Positions 19,685 through 29,010 of a stretch of DNA of 36,508 bases are shown in pieces. A program made the position numbers and the translations under genes. The stretch is taken from NCBI GenBank assembly GCA_025356035.1, contig JANXYN010000049.1, forward strand, positions 1 through 36,508, written 5' to 3'. This DNA comes from Geobacteraceae bacterium (GTDB lineage Bacteria > Desulfobacterota > Desulfuromonadia > Geobacterales > Geobacteraceae). The number at the start of each line of letters is the position of its first letter. Within the stretch, counting starts at the first letter, position 1. The notes below the pieces were generated by a model that was given only the letters and a program-made list of their open reading frames with translations, made no database searches and was not told the DNA's origin.

Positions 19685-20574
19685 TTGTTTCTCTTGCCTT
19701 CGAGGATGTTATTGAGCCCATCCCCGAGAAGGTGAAAGCCGAGGATGGTAAAGAGGATCGCCAGCGCCGGGGCGGTGGAGGGCCAGAATTTACCCTGCAT
19801 GAAGTAGTTGGAGCCCGCCTGCACCATGTTCCCCCAGGAAGGGGTCGGCTCCTGCACGCCAAAACCGAGATAGCTGAGACTGGTTTCCATCAGGATCGCC
19901 TCCCCCATGCCGATGGTGGCCTGGATGATCAGCAGCGCCTTGCAGTTGTGCCAGAGGATATGCTTCCAGATGATGGTCTTGGTCGGGAGCCCGAGCGCAA
20001 TGGCTGCCTCGATAAAGCTCTTCTGCCGGAGGAACTGGATCTTTCCCTTGATCAGCGAGGCTACCACCGGCACATTGGTGATGCCGACCACTAGCATGAT
20101 GTAGTAGATATCCGGTTTGAAAGCGGCCACCACCAGCAAGATCAGCACCATCCGTGGGAACGAGTCGACCAGATTGGTGAAATAGGTGATGGCGGTATCG
20201 ACCCAGCCGCCACGGTAGCCGGCCAGCACGCCGAGCAGGGTGCCGAACAAGAGGGCGATGGCGATGGCAAGCAGACCGGGAAGAAAGTAGGCCTGGATGC
20301 CGAGGATCAGTCGGGTCAGAATGTCGCGACCCATGAAGTCCGTCCCCAAGAGATAGCCGGGGGTCCCCGCCGGCGCCATCAACAGCTCCAGGCTGATCTC
20401 CTCAGGGTCATGGGGGAGCAGCTTGAACATGCCGAGGAGATAGGAGGCTACCACCAGCGTGACAATGAGGAGCCCATACCCCACATAGGCCAGATCGACC
20501 CCGTCCGCCTTCTTCCAGAAGGGGAGATCGGAAAACTCGCTGATTTCACCAGGTTTTTGGCTGTATTTCTTCAT
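19681..20574 (-). CDS. oppC: Oligopeptide ABC transporter permease OppC
   Basis: Inner-membrane permease of the importer, 297 residues. It has a long cytoplasmic N-terminus before the first helix (near residue 32), the LLGTDFMGRDILTRLILG motif typical of the OppC/DppC N-terminal region near 75, and the permease (EAA) loop with EAAIALGLPTKTIIWKHIL near 188. The C-terminal region has PSWGNMVQAG and a final helix. Stop overlaps oppD. Only a weak ribosome site precedes ATG 20574, and a 139-base gap separates it from oppB, with a small imperfect hairpin (GGTGC/GCACC) near 20608-20626. Confidence 0.95.
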   Translation of the reverse strand: MKKYSQKPGEISEFSDLPFWKKADGVDLAYVGYGLLIVTLVVASYLLGMFKLLPHDPEEISLELLMAPAGTPGYLLGTDFMGRDILTRLILGIQAYFLPGLLAIAIALLFGTLLGVLAGYRGGWVDTAITYFTNLVDSFPRMVLILLVVAAFKPDIYYIMLVVGITNVPVVASLIKGKIQFLRQKSFIEAAIALGLPTKTIIWKHILWHNCKALLIIQATIGMGEAILMETSLSYLGFGVQEPTPSWGNMVQAGSNYFMQGKFWPSTAPALAILFTILGFHLLGDGLNNILEGKRNK

Positions 20575-20713
20575 GTATGGAACGTCCTGTTGCTCAAATC
20601 AGACCAGGGTGCACCATGGGCACCGGATTTAAGGCGCTTGGAACGCACCTTCCCTAGCTATTCATCCTTGTTAATTCTGGGTTTGTCTTGTTCAGTATCT
20701 GTTGCTTAGCAAA

Positions 20714-21676
20714 CTACTCTTTGGAAGCCCGCGGATTCACCGCCACGTAAACCACGCGCTGCAGCAAGGTCCCGCAGCGGACGAAGACCGCCGCCAGGAT
20801 GGCGATCCCCATGATCACCGGAAAGTCCCGGTCCTGGGCCGCCTGCCACGCCATCCTCCCCATCCCCGGCCAGTTGAAGACCTGTTCGACAATTACCGCC
20901 CCACCGAGGATGAACGGGATCTTGGCGGCAATGATCTCGGTAACCGGGATCAGGAACCCTTCCTTGAAGGCGTGGCGCCAGACCGAAGCACCCTTGGCGC
21001 GGGCGGTGCGGATATAATCCTCTTCCATCACCCTTCCCATCTCCTCGCGCAGGTAGCGGACCACCTCGCTGATGGTGCCGCTCCCCACCCCAAGCACCAG
21101 CACCGGGAGGAGAAAATAAAGCCAGCTCAGTTTCTGGCTGCTGGCAAAACCGAAGGCGAGCGGGAACAGGCCGAACTTGTGCATGAAGACATAAAGGACG
21201 ATGTAGCCAAGCCAGAACACCGGCAGTGCCGAGACCAGATAGGCGAGCATAGTGAGTGGCCAGGAAAGCCAGTTGGTGCCGCGCACCGCCGCATAAAGGG
21301 CGATCGGAACCGCGATCAGGAGGGTTACCAGCATTGAGCCGAGGGTGAGGACCAGGGTATTGAACCCCACCCGTAGCGTCTCGGCAAGGACCGGTAGACC
21401 GGTCCTGACCGAAGTGCCAAAATCGCCGCGCAGCATATGACCCAGCCAGGAAAGGTATTGGGCATACCAGGCCTTCGGCACCCCCATGGCCTCCCGGATA
21501 CCTGCTCGGGCCTCTTCAGTAGGCATCTGCCCTTCCAGCAACAGACTGAAGGGGTCACCTGGTGCTAGGTAGAGGATGGTGAAAACCACCAGGCTCACCC
21601 CAAACAGGAGGAGCCCGGTGATCAATAGTTCCCTGGCCAGGACCAGGGCGATGGGGCGATACGACGCGAGTTTCAT
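20714..21676 (-). CDS. oppB: Oligopeptide ABC transporter permease OppB
   Basis: Partner permease, 320 residues with about six membrane helices. The N-terminal helix and the LAPGDPFSLLLEGQ segment near residue 38 are the DppB/OppB signature. LRGDFGTSVRTGLPVL near 88 and the EAA loop (DYIRTARAKGASVWRHAFKEG near 221) follow. The C-terminal FNWPGMGRMAWQAAQDRDFPVIMG block is also typical. It starts six bases after oppA and is certainly cotranscribed with it. Confidence 0.95.
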   Translation of the reverse strand: MKLASYRPIALVLARELLITGLLLFGVSLVVFTILYLAPGDPFSLLLEGQMPTEEARAGIREAMGVPKAWYAQYLSWLGHMLRGDFGTSVRTGLPVLAETLRVGFNTLVLTLGSMLVTLLIAVPIALYAAVRGTNWLSWPLTMLAYLVSALPVFWLGYIVLYVFMHKFGLFPLAFGFASSQKLSWLYFLLPVLVLGVGSGTISEVVRYLREEMGRVMEEDYIRTARAKGASVWRHAFKEGFLIPVTEIIAAKIPFILGGAVIVEQVFNWPGMGRMAWQAAQDRDFPVIMGIAILAAVFVRCGTLLQRVVYVAVNPRASKE

Positions 21677-21682
21677 GTCAGG

Positions 21683-23296
21683 CTATTTCTGCTCCTTCTC
21701 AGCAATGAACCAATCGTCGGCAAAGGAAAAGAACTTGTACGGATGGATAGCCACCCGCCGCACCTTCTTCTGATAGGCGGTATAATTGGTCAGGGTCCAG
21801 AGGAAGGTGTAGGGAGTTTCCTCGGCAAGCAGCGCATGGAGCTTGCGATTGATGGTGCGCCGCTTCTCGTGGTCGAGGGTCAGCTTGCTCTCGACGATGA
21901 GACTGTCGATCTCCGGATTGGAGTACCCGCCGAAGTTGTTCTTCCACGGGCCGATCTCCGCTGAATGGAACAGGGAGGAGATATCCGCCGAATCGTCAAA
22001 CACCCAGGAGGCGTAAATGATGTCGAAGTCGTGCTCAAGGAAGACATCCTCCTTCCAGGCCTGCCACTCCTTGAACTCCACCTTGATCTCCACGCCAATG
22101 TTCTTCAGGTAGTTTTTGAAGGCGAGCACCACCCGTTTGACCGCCTCACTCTCCTTCTCGATCGGCACCTTGAGCGACAGGGAAAGGCGCTTGCCACCTT
22201 TCTGCATGATGCCGTCCGCCCCCCGGGTAAAGCCGGCCTCGGTCAGGAGCTTGATCGCCTGTTGCGGGTCGTAGGGGATCGGCTGCACATCCAGGTTATA
22301 GGCCCAGCTCCCCGGTGCAAACGGCCCAGAAATGATAGTCCCCTGGCCATTGAAAAAGGAATCGAGCATCTCCTGGCGATTCACCGCGCAGGTAAATGCC
22401 TTGCGCACCCGTTTGTCTGCCAGCAGCGGGTCGCGCATGTTGTAGCCGAAAAATGAATATGAGAGGGCATTGTAAGGCTGCAGGATGAAGTTCTTATTCC
22501 CCTGAATCTCCGGAATGTCCCGTGGGTTGACCAGTACGATCATGTCAATGGCGTTGTAGACGAGGGCCTGGGTCATGATGTTCTGGTCGGCGAACGGCTT
22601 GGAGACAAACCGGTCGATATGCGGCCGCCCCTTGAAGTAGTTTTCGTTAGCCACCAGGACGATCTCCCGGTCGGCGGTGATCGACTGTAGCATATACGGA
22701 CCGGTGCCGATCGGGTGCTGGACGAACGGATCTTCCCTGGTGAGAAAGTCGGGGTTTCTCGGCCCATGCTGGGGGATGATCTTGAAGCTGAACTTGGCCA
22801 AGGCGTTGAGAATCGGCCGCTTCAGGGTAAAGCGGACCGTGGAATCATCCAGCTTCTCCGCAGTTTCAATGAACTCGTAACGTACCTTCAGCGGGGTGAT
22901 GGTCTTGGGATGCTTCATGATCCGGTAGGTGAAGATGACGTCGTCGGCGTTAAACTTTTGAACCGCCTCACCCTCGCGCGGGTGCCAGGTCACATCCTTG
23001 CGCAGATAAAAGGTATAGGTACGACCGTCCTTGGAGATCTCCCAGCGCTCGGCAAGCTCCGGCACGATCTCCTGCTTCTCGTTGATCCCGACCAGGCCGT
23101 TGAAAATGAGCTCGGTGAGCCGCAGCGAAATCATCTCGTTACTGGTGATCGGGTCGAGGGTGGCCGGCCGGCCGTACTCACCATAGCTCAGGGTACCGCC
23201 ATGCTGCCGGGCGTCCCCCTTGCGCGCAGCCTGAGACGCCACTGTCATGGCAAAGAGTATGGTGCACATCAGTAACGCAATCCATATTTTTTTCAT
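21683..23296 (-). CDS. oppA: Periplasmic peptide-binding protein OppA (SBP family 5)
   Basis: Solute receptor of the importer. Residues 1-23 are a signal peptide (MKKIWIALLMCTILFAM, cleavage after SQA). The mature protein shows the family 5 pattern: GRPATLDPITSNEM near 43, LVGINEKQEIVPELAERWEIS near 72, YTFYLRKDVTWH near 94, FNADDVIFTYR, and the C-terminal ligand-binding lobe. No lipobox cysteine is present, so it is probably a free periplasmic protein. Length 537 residues is usual. A GAGGAGG ribosome site precedes the ATG. Specificity (peptide, nickel or another solute) cannot be read directly; the OppD/F cysteine motifs favour peptides. Confidence 0.95.
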   Translation of the reverse strand: MKKIWIALLMCTILFAMTVASQAARKGDARQHGGTLSYGEYGRPATLDPITSNEMISLRLTELIFNGLVGINEKQEIVPELAERWEISKDGRTYTFYLRKDVTWHPREGEAVQKFNADDVIFTYRIMKHPKTITPLKVRYEFIETAEKLDDSTVRFTLKRPILNALAKFSFKIIPQHGPRNPDFLTREDPFVQHPIGTGPYMLQSITADREIVLVANENYFKGRPHIDRFVSKPFADQNIMTQALVYNAIDMIVLVNPRDIPEIQGNKNFILQPYNALSYSFFGYNMRDPLLADKRVRKAFTCAVNRQEMLDSFFNGQGTIISGPFAPGSWAYNLDVQPIPYDPQQAIKLLTEAGFTRGADGIMQKGGKRLSLSLKVPIEKESEAVKRVVLAFKNYLKNIGVEIKVEFKEWQAWKEDVFLEHDFDIIYASWVFDDSADISSLFHSAEIGPWKNNFGGYSNPEIDSLIVESKLTLDHEKRRTINRKLHALLAEETPYTFLWTLTNYTAYQKKVRRVAIHPYKFFSFADDWFIAEKEQK

Positions 23297-23432
23297 AGCA
23301 TCCTCCTCAAATCAAAGCTAAGTAAAGATCTTGACAACTGTGCATTACAGCGAGCGACCGAGGCACGCGAAACCTTCCGCCCAAATATATTGTCTGCAAC
23401 AGAATATTCTCTCTGGCAAAATGCTCTCGGCG

Positions 23433-24914
23433 TTAGAATATCCGCACATCCCCGGCGCTTTTCTGCTCCCGCGAGTAGATCCCCTGCAGGGCATCCTGGA
23501 TCTGGCGCACCTGGGGAAACTGTTTCCCCATCTCGAAATAGATCTCCTGGGACTCGGAAAATTTCTTGGTCCGATAATAGGCCTCCGCCAGCTCCACCAG
23601 CAGCAGCGGGTCGTTGGCCTCGATCTTGTTCTTGTTCCCCTTGTCCCGTCCCGCCTCCATGAAAGTGACCGCCTTGGCGTAGTTCTTCCTGGAGAGGTAG
23701 TAGCCGCCGAGAGCGGCGTTGACGCTGAAGAACTTCTTCCCTTCACCACTCTCCGCTGCAGCTGTTGCCCGCTGCAGCAGCTTAGGCGCCTCGGCTCTCA
23801 GCTCGGCACAGGCGGCAACAGCCTCCGCCAGCAGCTCTGGATCTGCCGGCTGTTTCAGGGCAAGCCCCTCCCACTCCTTCACCGCTTCGGCCCTGTGCCC
23901 CTGGCGGAACAGAATCGCAGCCTCACGGACATTGGCCCGACCCCGGTAAGAGGCAGGGAGTTTGCCAGCGGCAGCTGATGCTGCGCTGAAGCGTGATGCC
24001 TGCTCAAGGCTGCCGAACCGATAATGGGCCTCACCAAGATAATATTCCGCGGTTTCCCTCAGTTTCGGGTCGGCCGCACTCCTCGCCAGATAGGTAAGGG
24101 CGGCCTGACCGTAGAGCTTGGTCAGGACTTCCAGCAGTGCCAGGTCATAGAAATAGATAGTCTTGTTTTTCCCCAGCTTTTCTTCATAGGAGTAGGTCCT
24201 GAGATCTGCATTTCTGATGAGATCGAGACCCTTGTCTGTTTGGGAAAGGCTTGTATAGACCGCCAAGGCATCCTTCAACAGTCGCATGGGGATCTTCTTA
24301 CCCCCTTTTTTGGCCGCTGCGACTGCCTTGTCACACATGGCCAGGGGCTCACGCTCGGCCATGCCTGCCCTGCCGAACACGGCGGCCAGCGCTCCCTGTA
24401 CCTCCGGATCGGTGGCAACAACCGCTTCCCAGAGCTGTTTCGCCTTGTCCTGGTCTCCCTGCAGATGGTAGCACAAGCCAAGTTCAGCCTTGGCTATGGC
24501 CAGGTACTTCGCCGGCAGATTTTCCCCCAGCAAAAAACGTTCGAGCAGGGGAGCCGCCTCGCCCGGCTTATCGTTATCGAGGAGAAGTTCCGCCAGATAC
24601 AGGTCGACAAAGTGGCTCCCCCCCTTCCCCTGCCCAGTTCCCAGTCGCTTCAGATAATCGTAATAGATCAACGCCGAGGTCTGCTGCAGTTCCCGGTGCA
24701 GGGTGGCGCTTTTCAGGTAGGTCATCCCAAGCGCAAGATTGATACCGCCCAGCCGGTCGGCCCCGGCAGTGGCCAGGCTCTGCCGTAGAAGACTTGCCGC
24801 CTCTTCGTAGTGACGCTGTTCATAGAGTTTCATACCATGGGTCAGCGGGTCGCCCGCAGCATACGCCGCGCCACAGATGGTAAACAAGACAGCAGACATT
24901 AAAAACCAGCGCAT
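23433..24914 (-). CDS. Exported TPR-repeat protein
   Basis: 493 residues with a signal peptide (about residues 1-20, cleavage after AYA) and repeated helix-turn-helix units of TPR type through most of its length, for example GMKLYEQRHYEEAASLLRQSL near 27, LGLCYHLQGDQDKAKQLWEAV near 145, YYLGEAHYRFGSLEQASRF near 293 and LGGYYLSRKNYAKAVTFMEAG near 400. Such proteins act as periplasmic scaffolds. GTAGGAGT precedes ATG 24914. It lies 31 bases after the TolB-like gene and 136 bases before oppA, on the same strand. Partner and function unknown; the context suggests a complex with the propeller and PEGA proteins. Confidence 0.85.
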   Translation of the reverse strand: MRWFLMSAVLFTICGAAYAAGDPLTHGMKLYEQRHYEEAASLLRQSLATAGADRLGGINLALGMTYLKSATLHRELQQTSALIYYDYLKRLGTGQGKGGSHFVDLYLAELLLDNDKPGEAAPLLERFLLGENLPAKYLAIAKAELGLCYHLQGDQDKAKQLWEAVVATDPEVQGALAAVFGRAGMAEREPLAMCDKAVAAAKKGGKKIPMRLLKDALAVYTSLSQTDKGLDLIRNADLRTYSYEEKLGKNKTIYFYDLALLEVLTKLYGQAALTYLARSAADPKLRETAEYYLGEAHYRFGSLEQASRFSAASAAAGKLPASYRGRANVREAAILFRQGHRAEAVKEWEGLALKQPADPELLAEAVAACAELRAEAPKLLQRATAAAESGEGKKFFSVNAALGGYYLSRKNYAKAVTFMEAGRDKGNKNKIEANDPLLLVELAEAYYRTKKFSESQEIYFEMGKQFPQVRQIQDALQGIYSREQKSAGDVRIF

Positions 24915-24945
24915 ACAGACTCCTACGGAATAGTAACTGCCTTGC

Positions 24946-26238
24946 TTAATGTTTCAGCTTTGCGACAAAAATCTGGTCCCACTGATTGACCTGGGCGCGG
25001 AAGGCAATCGCTCCTTCGGCCGAGCAGGAGACATCATGATTCATCTTGGTATCGGTCTTCAGTGGCAGATTGGTTTTATCCCTGAGATCAGCCAGGTAGA
25101 GGGGATTGTATTCCTGCTTGTCGTTCTTCACATAGACGAGCCGAGCACTGTCAGGAAGCCACGCCGGCCCGCGTTCCACATCGGGGACGACATCGGTGGC
25201 AACAACCTTTGCCGCCAGTCCCTCGCCGTCAGAGGGGTCCGAACCGTCCGCGGCGATTACCACGATGGACCAGATTTTTGGGTCGCCGGCCGAATTGTAG
25301 TTGGAATAAAAGGCGATCTTGCTCCCGTCAGGCGACCAGACCGGCCTTAGATCGTCGTAATTCCAGCGGGTAAGGGCCTTCATGGTTTCGCCAGGCCGCG
25401 CCGGATCGGCGATCAGGTAGATGTCATGGTTTTCGTTGCCGCCCCGCATCAACACGATCTTTTTGCCGTCCGGCGACCATTGGGGGAAGAGATGGGCCTT
25501 GCCGCCCTGGGTGAGCCTGCTGAGCTCCTGATTGGCGAGGGTCAGCAGGTAGATATCGCCTCCCTTGCCGGTGCGTCCTGAAACGAAGACCAGCTGGTCT
25601 GCCACCGGAGACCAATGGGCATGGCCATCTTTCTCCTTGTGGTTGGTAAGTCTCCTGGTGTTCTTCGTGCCGAGTTCGCCGAGATAGAGATCGTAGTTTC
25701 CCTCCCCGCCATTGCTCATGAACACATAGCGCTCACCGCCGGGTGACCAGCTGAGCCCTGCATTGTAGCTCACCTCGTCAATGATCCCGGGAAGAAACAG
25801 CTGCATCTCCCCCTTTCCAGCGGAAAGCTGGAAGTAGATGCGCTGCAGCTCGGTACCATCCGCCCAGGCAATGATGATCTCTTTCTTCTCAGCAGTGCTC
25901 CGTTCAAATGCGATAAATTCTCCGCTGGGCGACCAGACCGGATTGGCATCGTTATGCCCCGCTTCTATCGCAGTCAGCGGCCGAACGGAGAGGGGTTCGA
26001 CCGGTTCCGGTTTCTTTTCCTCGGGCCTAATTTCTACGGATTTTACCGGGAGCCCCTGCTCCGCCGGCTTTGCTGGTTCAGACGGGGCGACCGGTGAAGA
26101 AGCTAGTGGGGCCTTTGCCGGCGCAGGCTGTATTTCAGCTGCAGTCGCCGTTGCCGTCACAAGCAAAGCCGCAAGCAATGCCCCTCCTATACCTCTCCTG
26201 TTCCATGCCAGATGCAAGCAAACCCCCTTGATCATCAC
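24946..26238 (-). CDS. Periplasmic TolB-like beta-propeller (PD40 repeats)
   Basis: 430 residues with an N-terminal export signal (hydrophobic GGALLAALLVTATATAA near residue 18) and a proline/alanine-rich linker. It then carries five or six WD40-like PD40 blades, each marked by a WSP[DG]G or equivalent motif: NPVWSPSGEFIAF, LSWSPGGERYVFMS, HWSPVADQLVFVSG, PQWSPDGKKIVLM, RPVWSPDGSKIAFYS and AWLPDSARLVYVK. The N-terminal TolB domain of true TolB is not evident. The frame starts at GTG 26238 with an adjacent ATG at 26235; ribosome site weak. It sits 48 bases behind the PEGA lipoprotein. Probably a periplasmic interaction platform. Confidence 0.87.
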   Translation of the reverse strand: MMIKGVCLHLAWNRRGIGGALLAALLVTATATAAEIQPAPAKAPLASSPVAPSEPAKPAEQGLPVKSVEIRPEEKKPEPVEPLSVRPLTAIEAGHNDANPVWSPSGEFIAFERSTAEKKEIIIAWADGTELQRIYFQLSAGKGEMQLFLPGIIDEVSYNAGLSWSPGGERYVFMSNGGEGNYDLYLGELGTKNTRRLTNHKEKDGHAHWSPVADQLVFVSGRTGKGGDIYLLTLANQELSRLTQGGKAHLFPQWSPDGKKIVLMRGGNENHDIYLIADPARPGETMKALTRWNYDDLRPVWSPDGSKIAFYSNYNSAGDPKIWSIVVIAADGSDPSDGEGLAAKVVATDVVPDVERGPAWLPDSARLVYVKNDKQEYNPLYLADLRDKTNLPLKTDTKMNHDVSCSAEGAIAFRAQVNQWDQIFVAKLKH

Positions 26239-26286
26239 AAAACATAAGCAGCTATGAACGTCAGTCGTTATGCCCTTACCTGCCGT

Positions 26287-28875
26287 TTATTGCTCCTTGA
26301 TCTGATCCCAATACTTCTGGGCAGCCTCGCGGTTCTGCTCGAAGGTACTATTTCCTTCGAGCGCCTTCGGGAAGAAGTCGAAGTATTCCCGCCAGGCCAG
26401 GTTGGCGCTGTTCAGGACATTGTTCTTCTTGGTAATTAGATAGAGCTTGTGATAGGAGAGGGCCATATAGTAATAGGTGTCATGCACCGCCTCGTCGTAC
26501 TTCTTGGTCGGAAAGAAGCGGGTGTTCTGCTTGGCGATCTGCAGATTCTGGATCGCCTTGCCGAAATATTTGGCGGCCGCATCCTTGTCCTTGTGCACCA
26601 GGGCATTCCCCTTTTCGTAGTAGGCGTGCCCCAGATTGGTATAGGCCACCGCGAACTGCTTATAGACCAGCTGTTGGTTCTCGGGGAGGGTCAGCACATT
26701 TTCGAACTCGCGGATGGCGCTGTCGTAATCGCCCTGCTCGTCCAGGTAAAGCTGTGCCAGCAGATGATGGGCCTCGGAATAATCGGGATGCCCTTTCTGG
26801 GTGCTGCTGTAGGCTTGGATAGCGCCATTCACATCCCCCTTCGCCAGCGCCTTGTCCGCCAGCTTCAGATAATCCTTGTGCAGGACGATCCGTTTGCCGC
26901 CGGTGCGGTCCTCAACCTTCTTGTCGAACTCCACCACCTCTTCCCAATCCCGGTAATTTTCGCCGATGGTCAGCCGCACCGTATGGAAACCGAGGGTGAC
27001 CGGCTTCCCCCCGCTAAGGGGCGTCTTGCCAAAGGATTCGCCATCAACGTATACCGAAGCCCCGTCGGGCTGGGATTCGACCTTGAAGATCGAGTTGTTG
27101 ACGGTAAGCGCAAACTCTTTAGTTTCACCGTTCTTGTCGACCCGGAACTTGTCACTGATCTGCTGGTAGCCATGCCGGTATAGCACCATCGAATAATTCT
27201 TGCCGACCCGGATCGGCACTTCCACCTTGCCATCGGCGCCGGTCGAAGCGATCCAGTCGTTGTTCAGATAGATATTCACACCGGCCAGCGGCGATACATC
27301 AGGGGGAACACCACCCTTGGCCGAAAGAACGAAGTAGTTGCGCTCCTTGTCCCCATCTCCCTCGCGGGGGACATAGCGGGTCACCCGGTCACCGATGGCC
27401 ACTTTCTCACCCTTTTTCAGGTCTTCGACCGCCACCAGGGCGCTAGAGTCATCGACCTTCTTGACCTTGGCATTCCCCACCGTCCGGTAGCCAATCACCT
27501 TGCCCGCCTCGTCAAACTTGGGGGTTTTCACGTCAAACTCCATCCCCTTGCCGATCCGGTAGGCCGATTTACCCAGATTGATGCGGAACCGATCGTCTTC
27601 GCTCCCCACCACTGTCCCCTCGAAGGGGAACCGCTCGATCACGCTGGCAACAATATCCTTGGCAGCACTGTTGACATCCCCGGCGCTTTTTGCCCTGCTC
27701 AGCTGGCTCAGGATCAGCTTGCCGCTGGAGGTGTAGAACTTGGTCTCGATCAGGAAACCCTTGTCATCCTTGGCAACGCTGCCGATGACGATCATGTCCA
27801 CCGTTCTGATCAGCTGGCTATTCTGCCACCCCTTGCTGGTCAGCTTGTCAACCCCAATCCTGGCCCGTTTCATCTCGGCCTGGAGGGTTTTGGTCGGGAC
27901 CTCGCGGAAGCCCGCGTACTTGAACAGCTGGCCGCGCAGCGCCTCTTCAGTCCGGTCCAGCATCTCCTTCAGGTCCGCCCCCGGCGTGTTGCTGCCGAAC
28001 GCGTAAATCCCCGTTCTGATAGGTTTTGGCGTGGCCGGGTAAAAATAGTGCTGGATATCCACCTCGCCTTGCAGCACCACCGATTTCTCCCAGCTGGCCG
28101 GGATATAACCGGGCGCGGAGAGGGTAACCCGGGCCTTCTTACCGGTGGCGACCGCATAGATCTTGCTGAATTTCCCACTGGCATTGGTCTTCCCCAGCTC
28201 CTTGCCGTTGACGCTCACCGTCACTCCCGGCACCGGCTTTGCCCTGCCATATTCATCGGTGAAGCAGCCGACAACCAAGGAGGTCCGCTCGCTGAGGGCT
28301 ACCTCCAGCTTCTCGCCAGGCTTCACCTTAGCGGTTTTTTGCCAGGAGCCGAAACCCGGCTTGCTCACCGTAATGGCAAAGCCCCCTTTCGGCATGGCCT
28401 CATATTCATAAATAAATGCGCCGCTGGCATCGGTCTTCCCCACTTCCTTGCCACCTACCGCGATGCTCGCGTCTCCAACCGGCTTTCCCTCATCGGTAAC
28501 AACGATACTGATCAGCTGGGAGGCCTTGAGATCCGCAGTGAACGAATACTTGTCCACTTGCCCCTCTTTGGGGAGCTTGACCACAAACGACCCTTTCCAG
28601 GGCATGATGGTATAGCCGGGGAGTTCTTTACTGACCGTCACTTGGACTTCAGCGCCACCCTTCTTGCGAATGATCTTGCTGAAATTGCCCTTGGCGTCGG
28701 TTATCCCCTGCTCCTTGCCGTCCACTGTCACTTTCGCCTGATCTGCCGGCTTACCGTCGAGGCGAGCCTGCAATTCGAGCTCAAGCTTCTCGCCGGTCTC
28801 CTTCTCCCCCTGACAGGCGAAAAGTGCCGCCAGAACAAAGATTGTCCCAACCAATTTCAGTGTCTGCTTCAGCAT
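26287..28875 (-). CDS. Large lipoprotein with Ig-like repeats, FlgT-C-like region, PEGA and TPR domains
   Basis: 862 residues. A signal peptide ends in the lipobox LFAC (Cys21). Residues of about 30-290 hold three carboxypeptidase-regulatory/Ig-like modules with the recurring pattern VxGKExGxTDAxG (near 50, 145 and 230). The middle (about 310-505) resembles surface-assembly proteins: a CsgG/FlgT-like block (MIVIGSVAKDD) and a FlgT-C-like block (GTVVGSEDDRFRINLG through KGEKVAIGDRV). A fourth Ig-like module near 540, a PEGA domain near 596-655 (QPDGASVYVDGESFGKTPL) and C-terminal TPR helices (666-862) follow. The ribosome site AGGAG precedes ATG 28875. PEGA and TPR proteins usually act in envelope or surface structures; the substrate or partner here is unknown. 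Confidence 0.85.
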   Translation of the reverse strand: MLKQTLKLVGTIFVLAALFACQGEKETGEKLELELQARLDGKPADQAKVTVDGKEQGITDAKGNFSKIIRKKGGAEVQVTVSKELPGYTIMPWKGSFVVKLPKEGQVDKYSFTADLKASQLISIVVTDEGKPVGDASIAVGGKEVGKTDASGAFIYEYEAMPKGGFAITVSKPGFGSWQKTAKVKPGEKLEVALSERTSLVVGCFTDEYGRAKPVPGVTVSVNGKELGKTNASGKFSKIYAVATGKKARVTLSAPGYIPASWEKSVVLQGEVDIQHYFYPATPKPIRTGIYAFGSNTPGADLKEMLDRTEEALRGQLFKYAGFREVPTKTLQAEMKRARIGVDKLTSKGWQNSQLIRTVDMIVIGSVAKDDKGFLIETKFYTSSGKLILSQLSRAKSAGDVNSAAKDIVASVIERFPFEGTVVGSEDDRFRINLGKSAYRIGKGMEFDVKTPKFDEAGKVIGYRTVGNAKVKKVDDSSALVAVEDLKKGEKVAIGDRVTRYVPREGDGDKERNYFVLSAKGGVPPDVSPLAGVNIYLNNDWIASTGADGKVEVPIRVGKNYSMVLYRHGYQQISDKFRVDKNGETKEFALTVNNSIFKVESQPDGASVYVDGESFGKTPLSGGKPVTLGFHTVRLTIGENYRDWEEVVEFDKKVEDRTGGKRIVLHKDYLKLADKALAKGDVNGAIQAYSSTQKGHPDYSEAHHLLAQLYLDEQGDYDSAIREFENVLTLPENQQLVYKQFAVAYTNLGHAYYEKGNALVHKDKDAAAKYFGKAIQNLQIAKQNTRFFPTKKYDEAVHDTYYYMALSYHKLYLITKKNNVLNSANLAWREYFDFFPKALEGNSTFEQNREAAQKYWDQIKEQ

Positions 28876-28920
28876 GATATGTCTCCTGAAAAAACTTTCT
28901 GAACTTATGAAATGCGGATT

Positions 28921-29006
28921 GGCTGCGCGCAGCCCGCCGTTTCCTTTGTCTTACGGAATGACAATGCCTGCGCCATGCGGTAACATCCCCGGTAACAGGG
29001 CATGGC
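28921..29006 (-). other. Intercistronic hairpins between the two lipoprotein genes
   Basis: The 135-base gap contains a perfect 14-base palindrome (28921-28934, GGCTGCGCGCAGCC) and a 7-bp stem (28972-28978 with 29000-29006) enclosing a direct repeat GGTAACA. Neither has a U-tract, so they look like RNA-processing or stability elements rather than terminators. Confidence 0.45.
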
Positions 29007-29010
29007 ACTA

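Noticed and set aside
20608-20626. GGTGC/GCACC hairpin in the oppB-oppC gap considered as terminator
   Set aside because: Stem is short and imperfect and no U-tract follows, so it should not separate oppC from oppB.
23297-23432. Second riboswitch or strong promoter before oppA
   Set aside because: No GEMM core and no convincing -35/-10 pair could be found in this gap.
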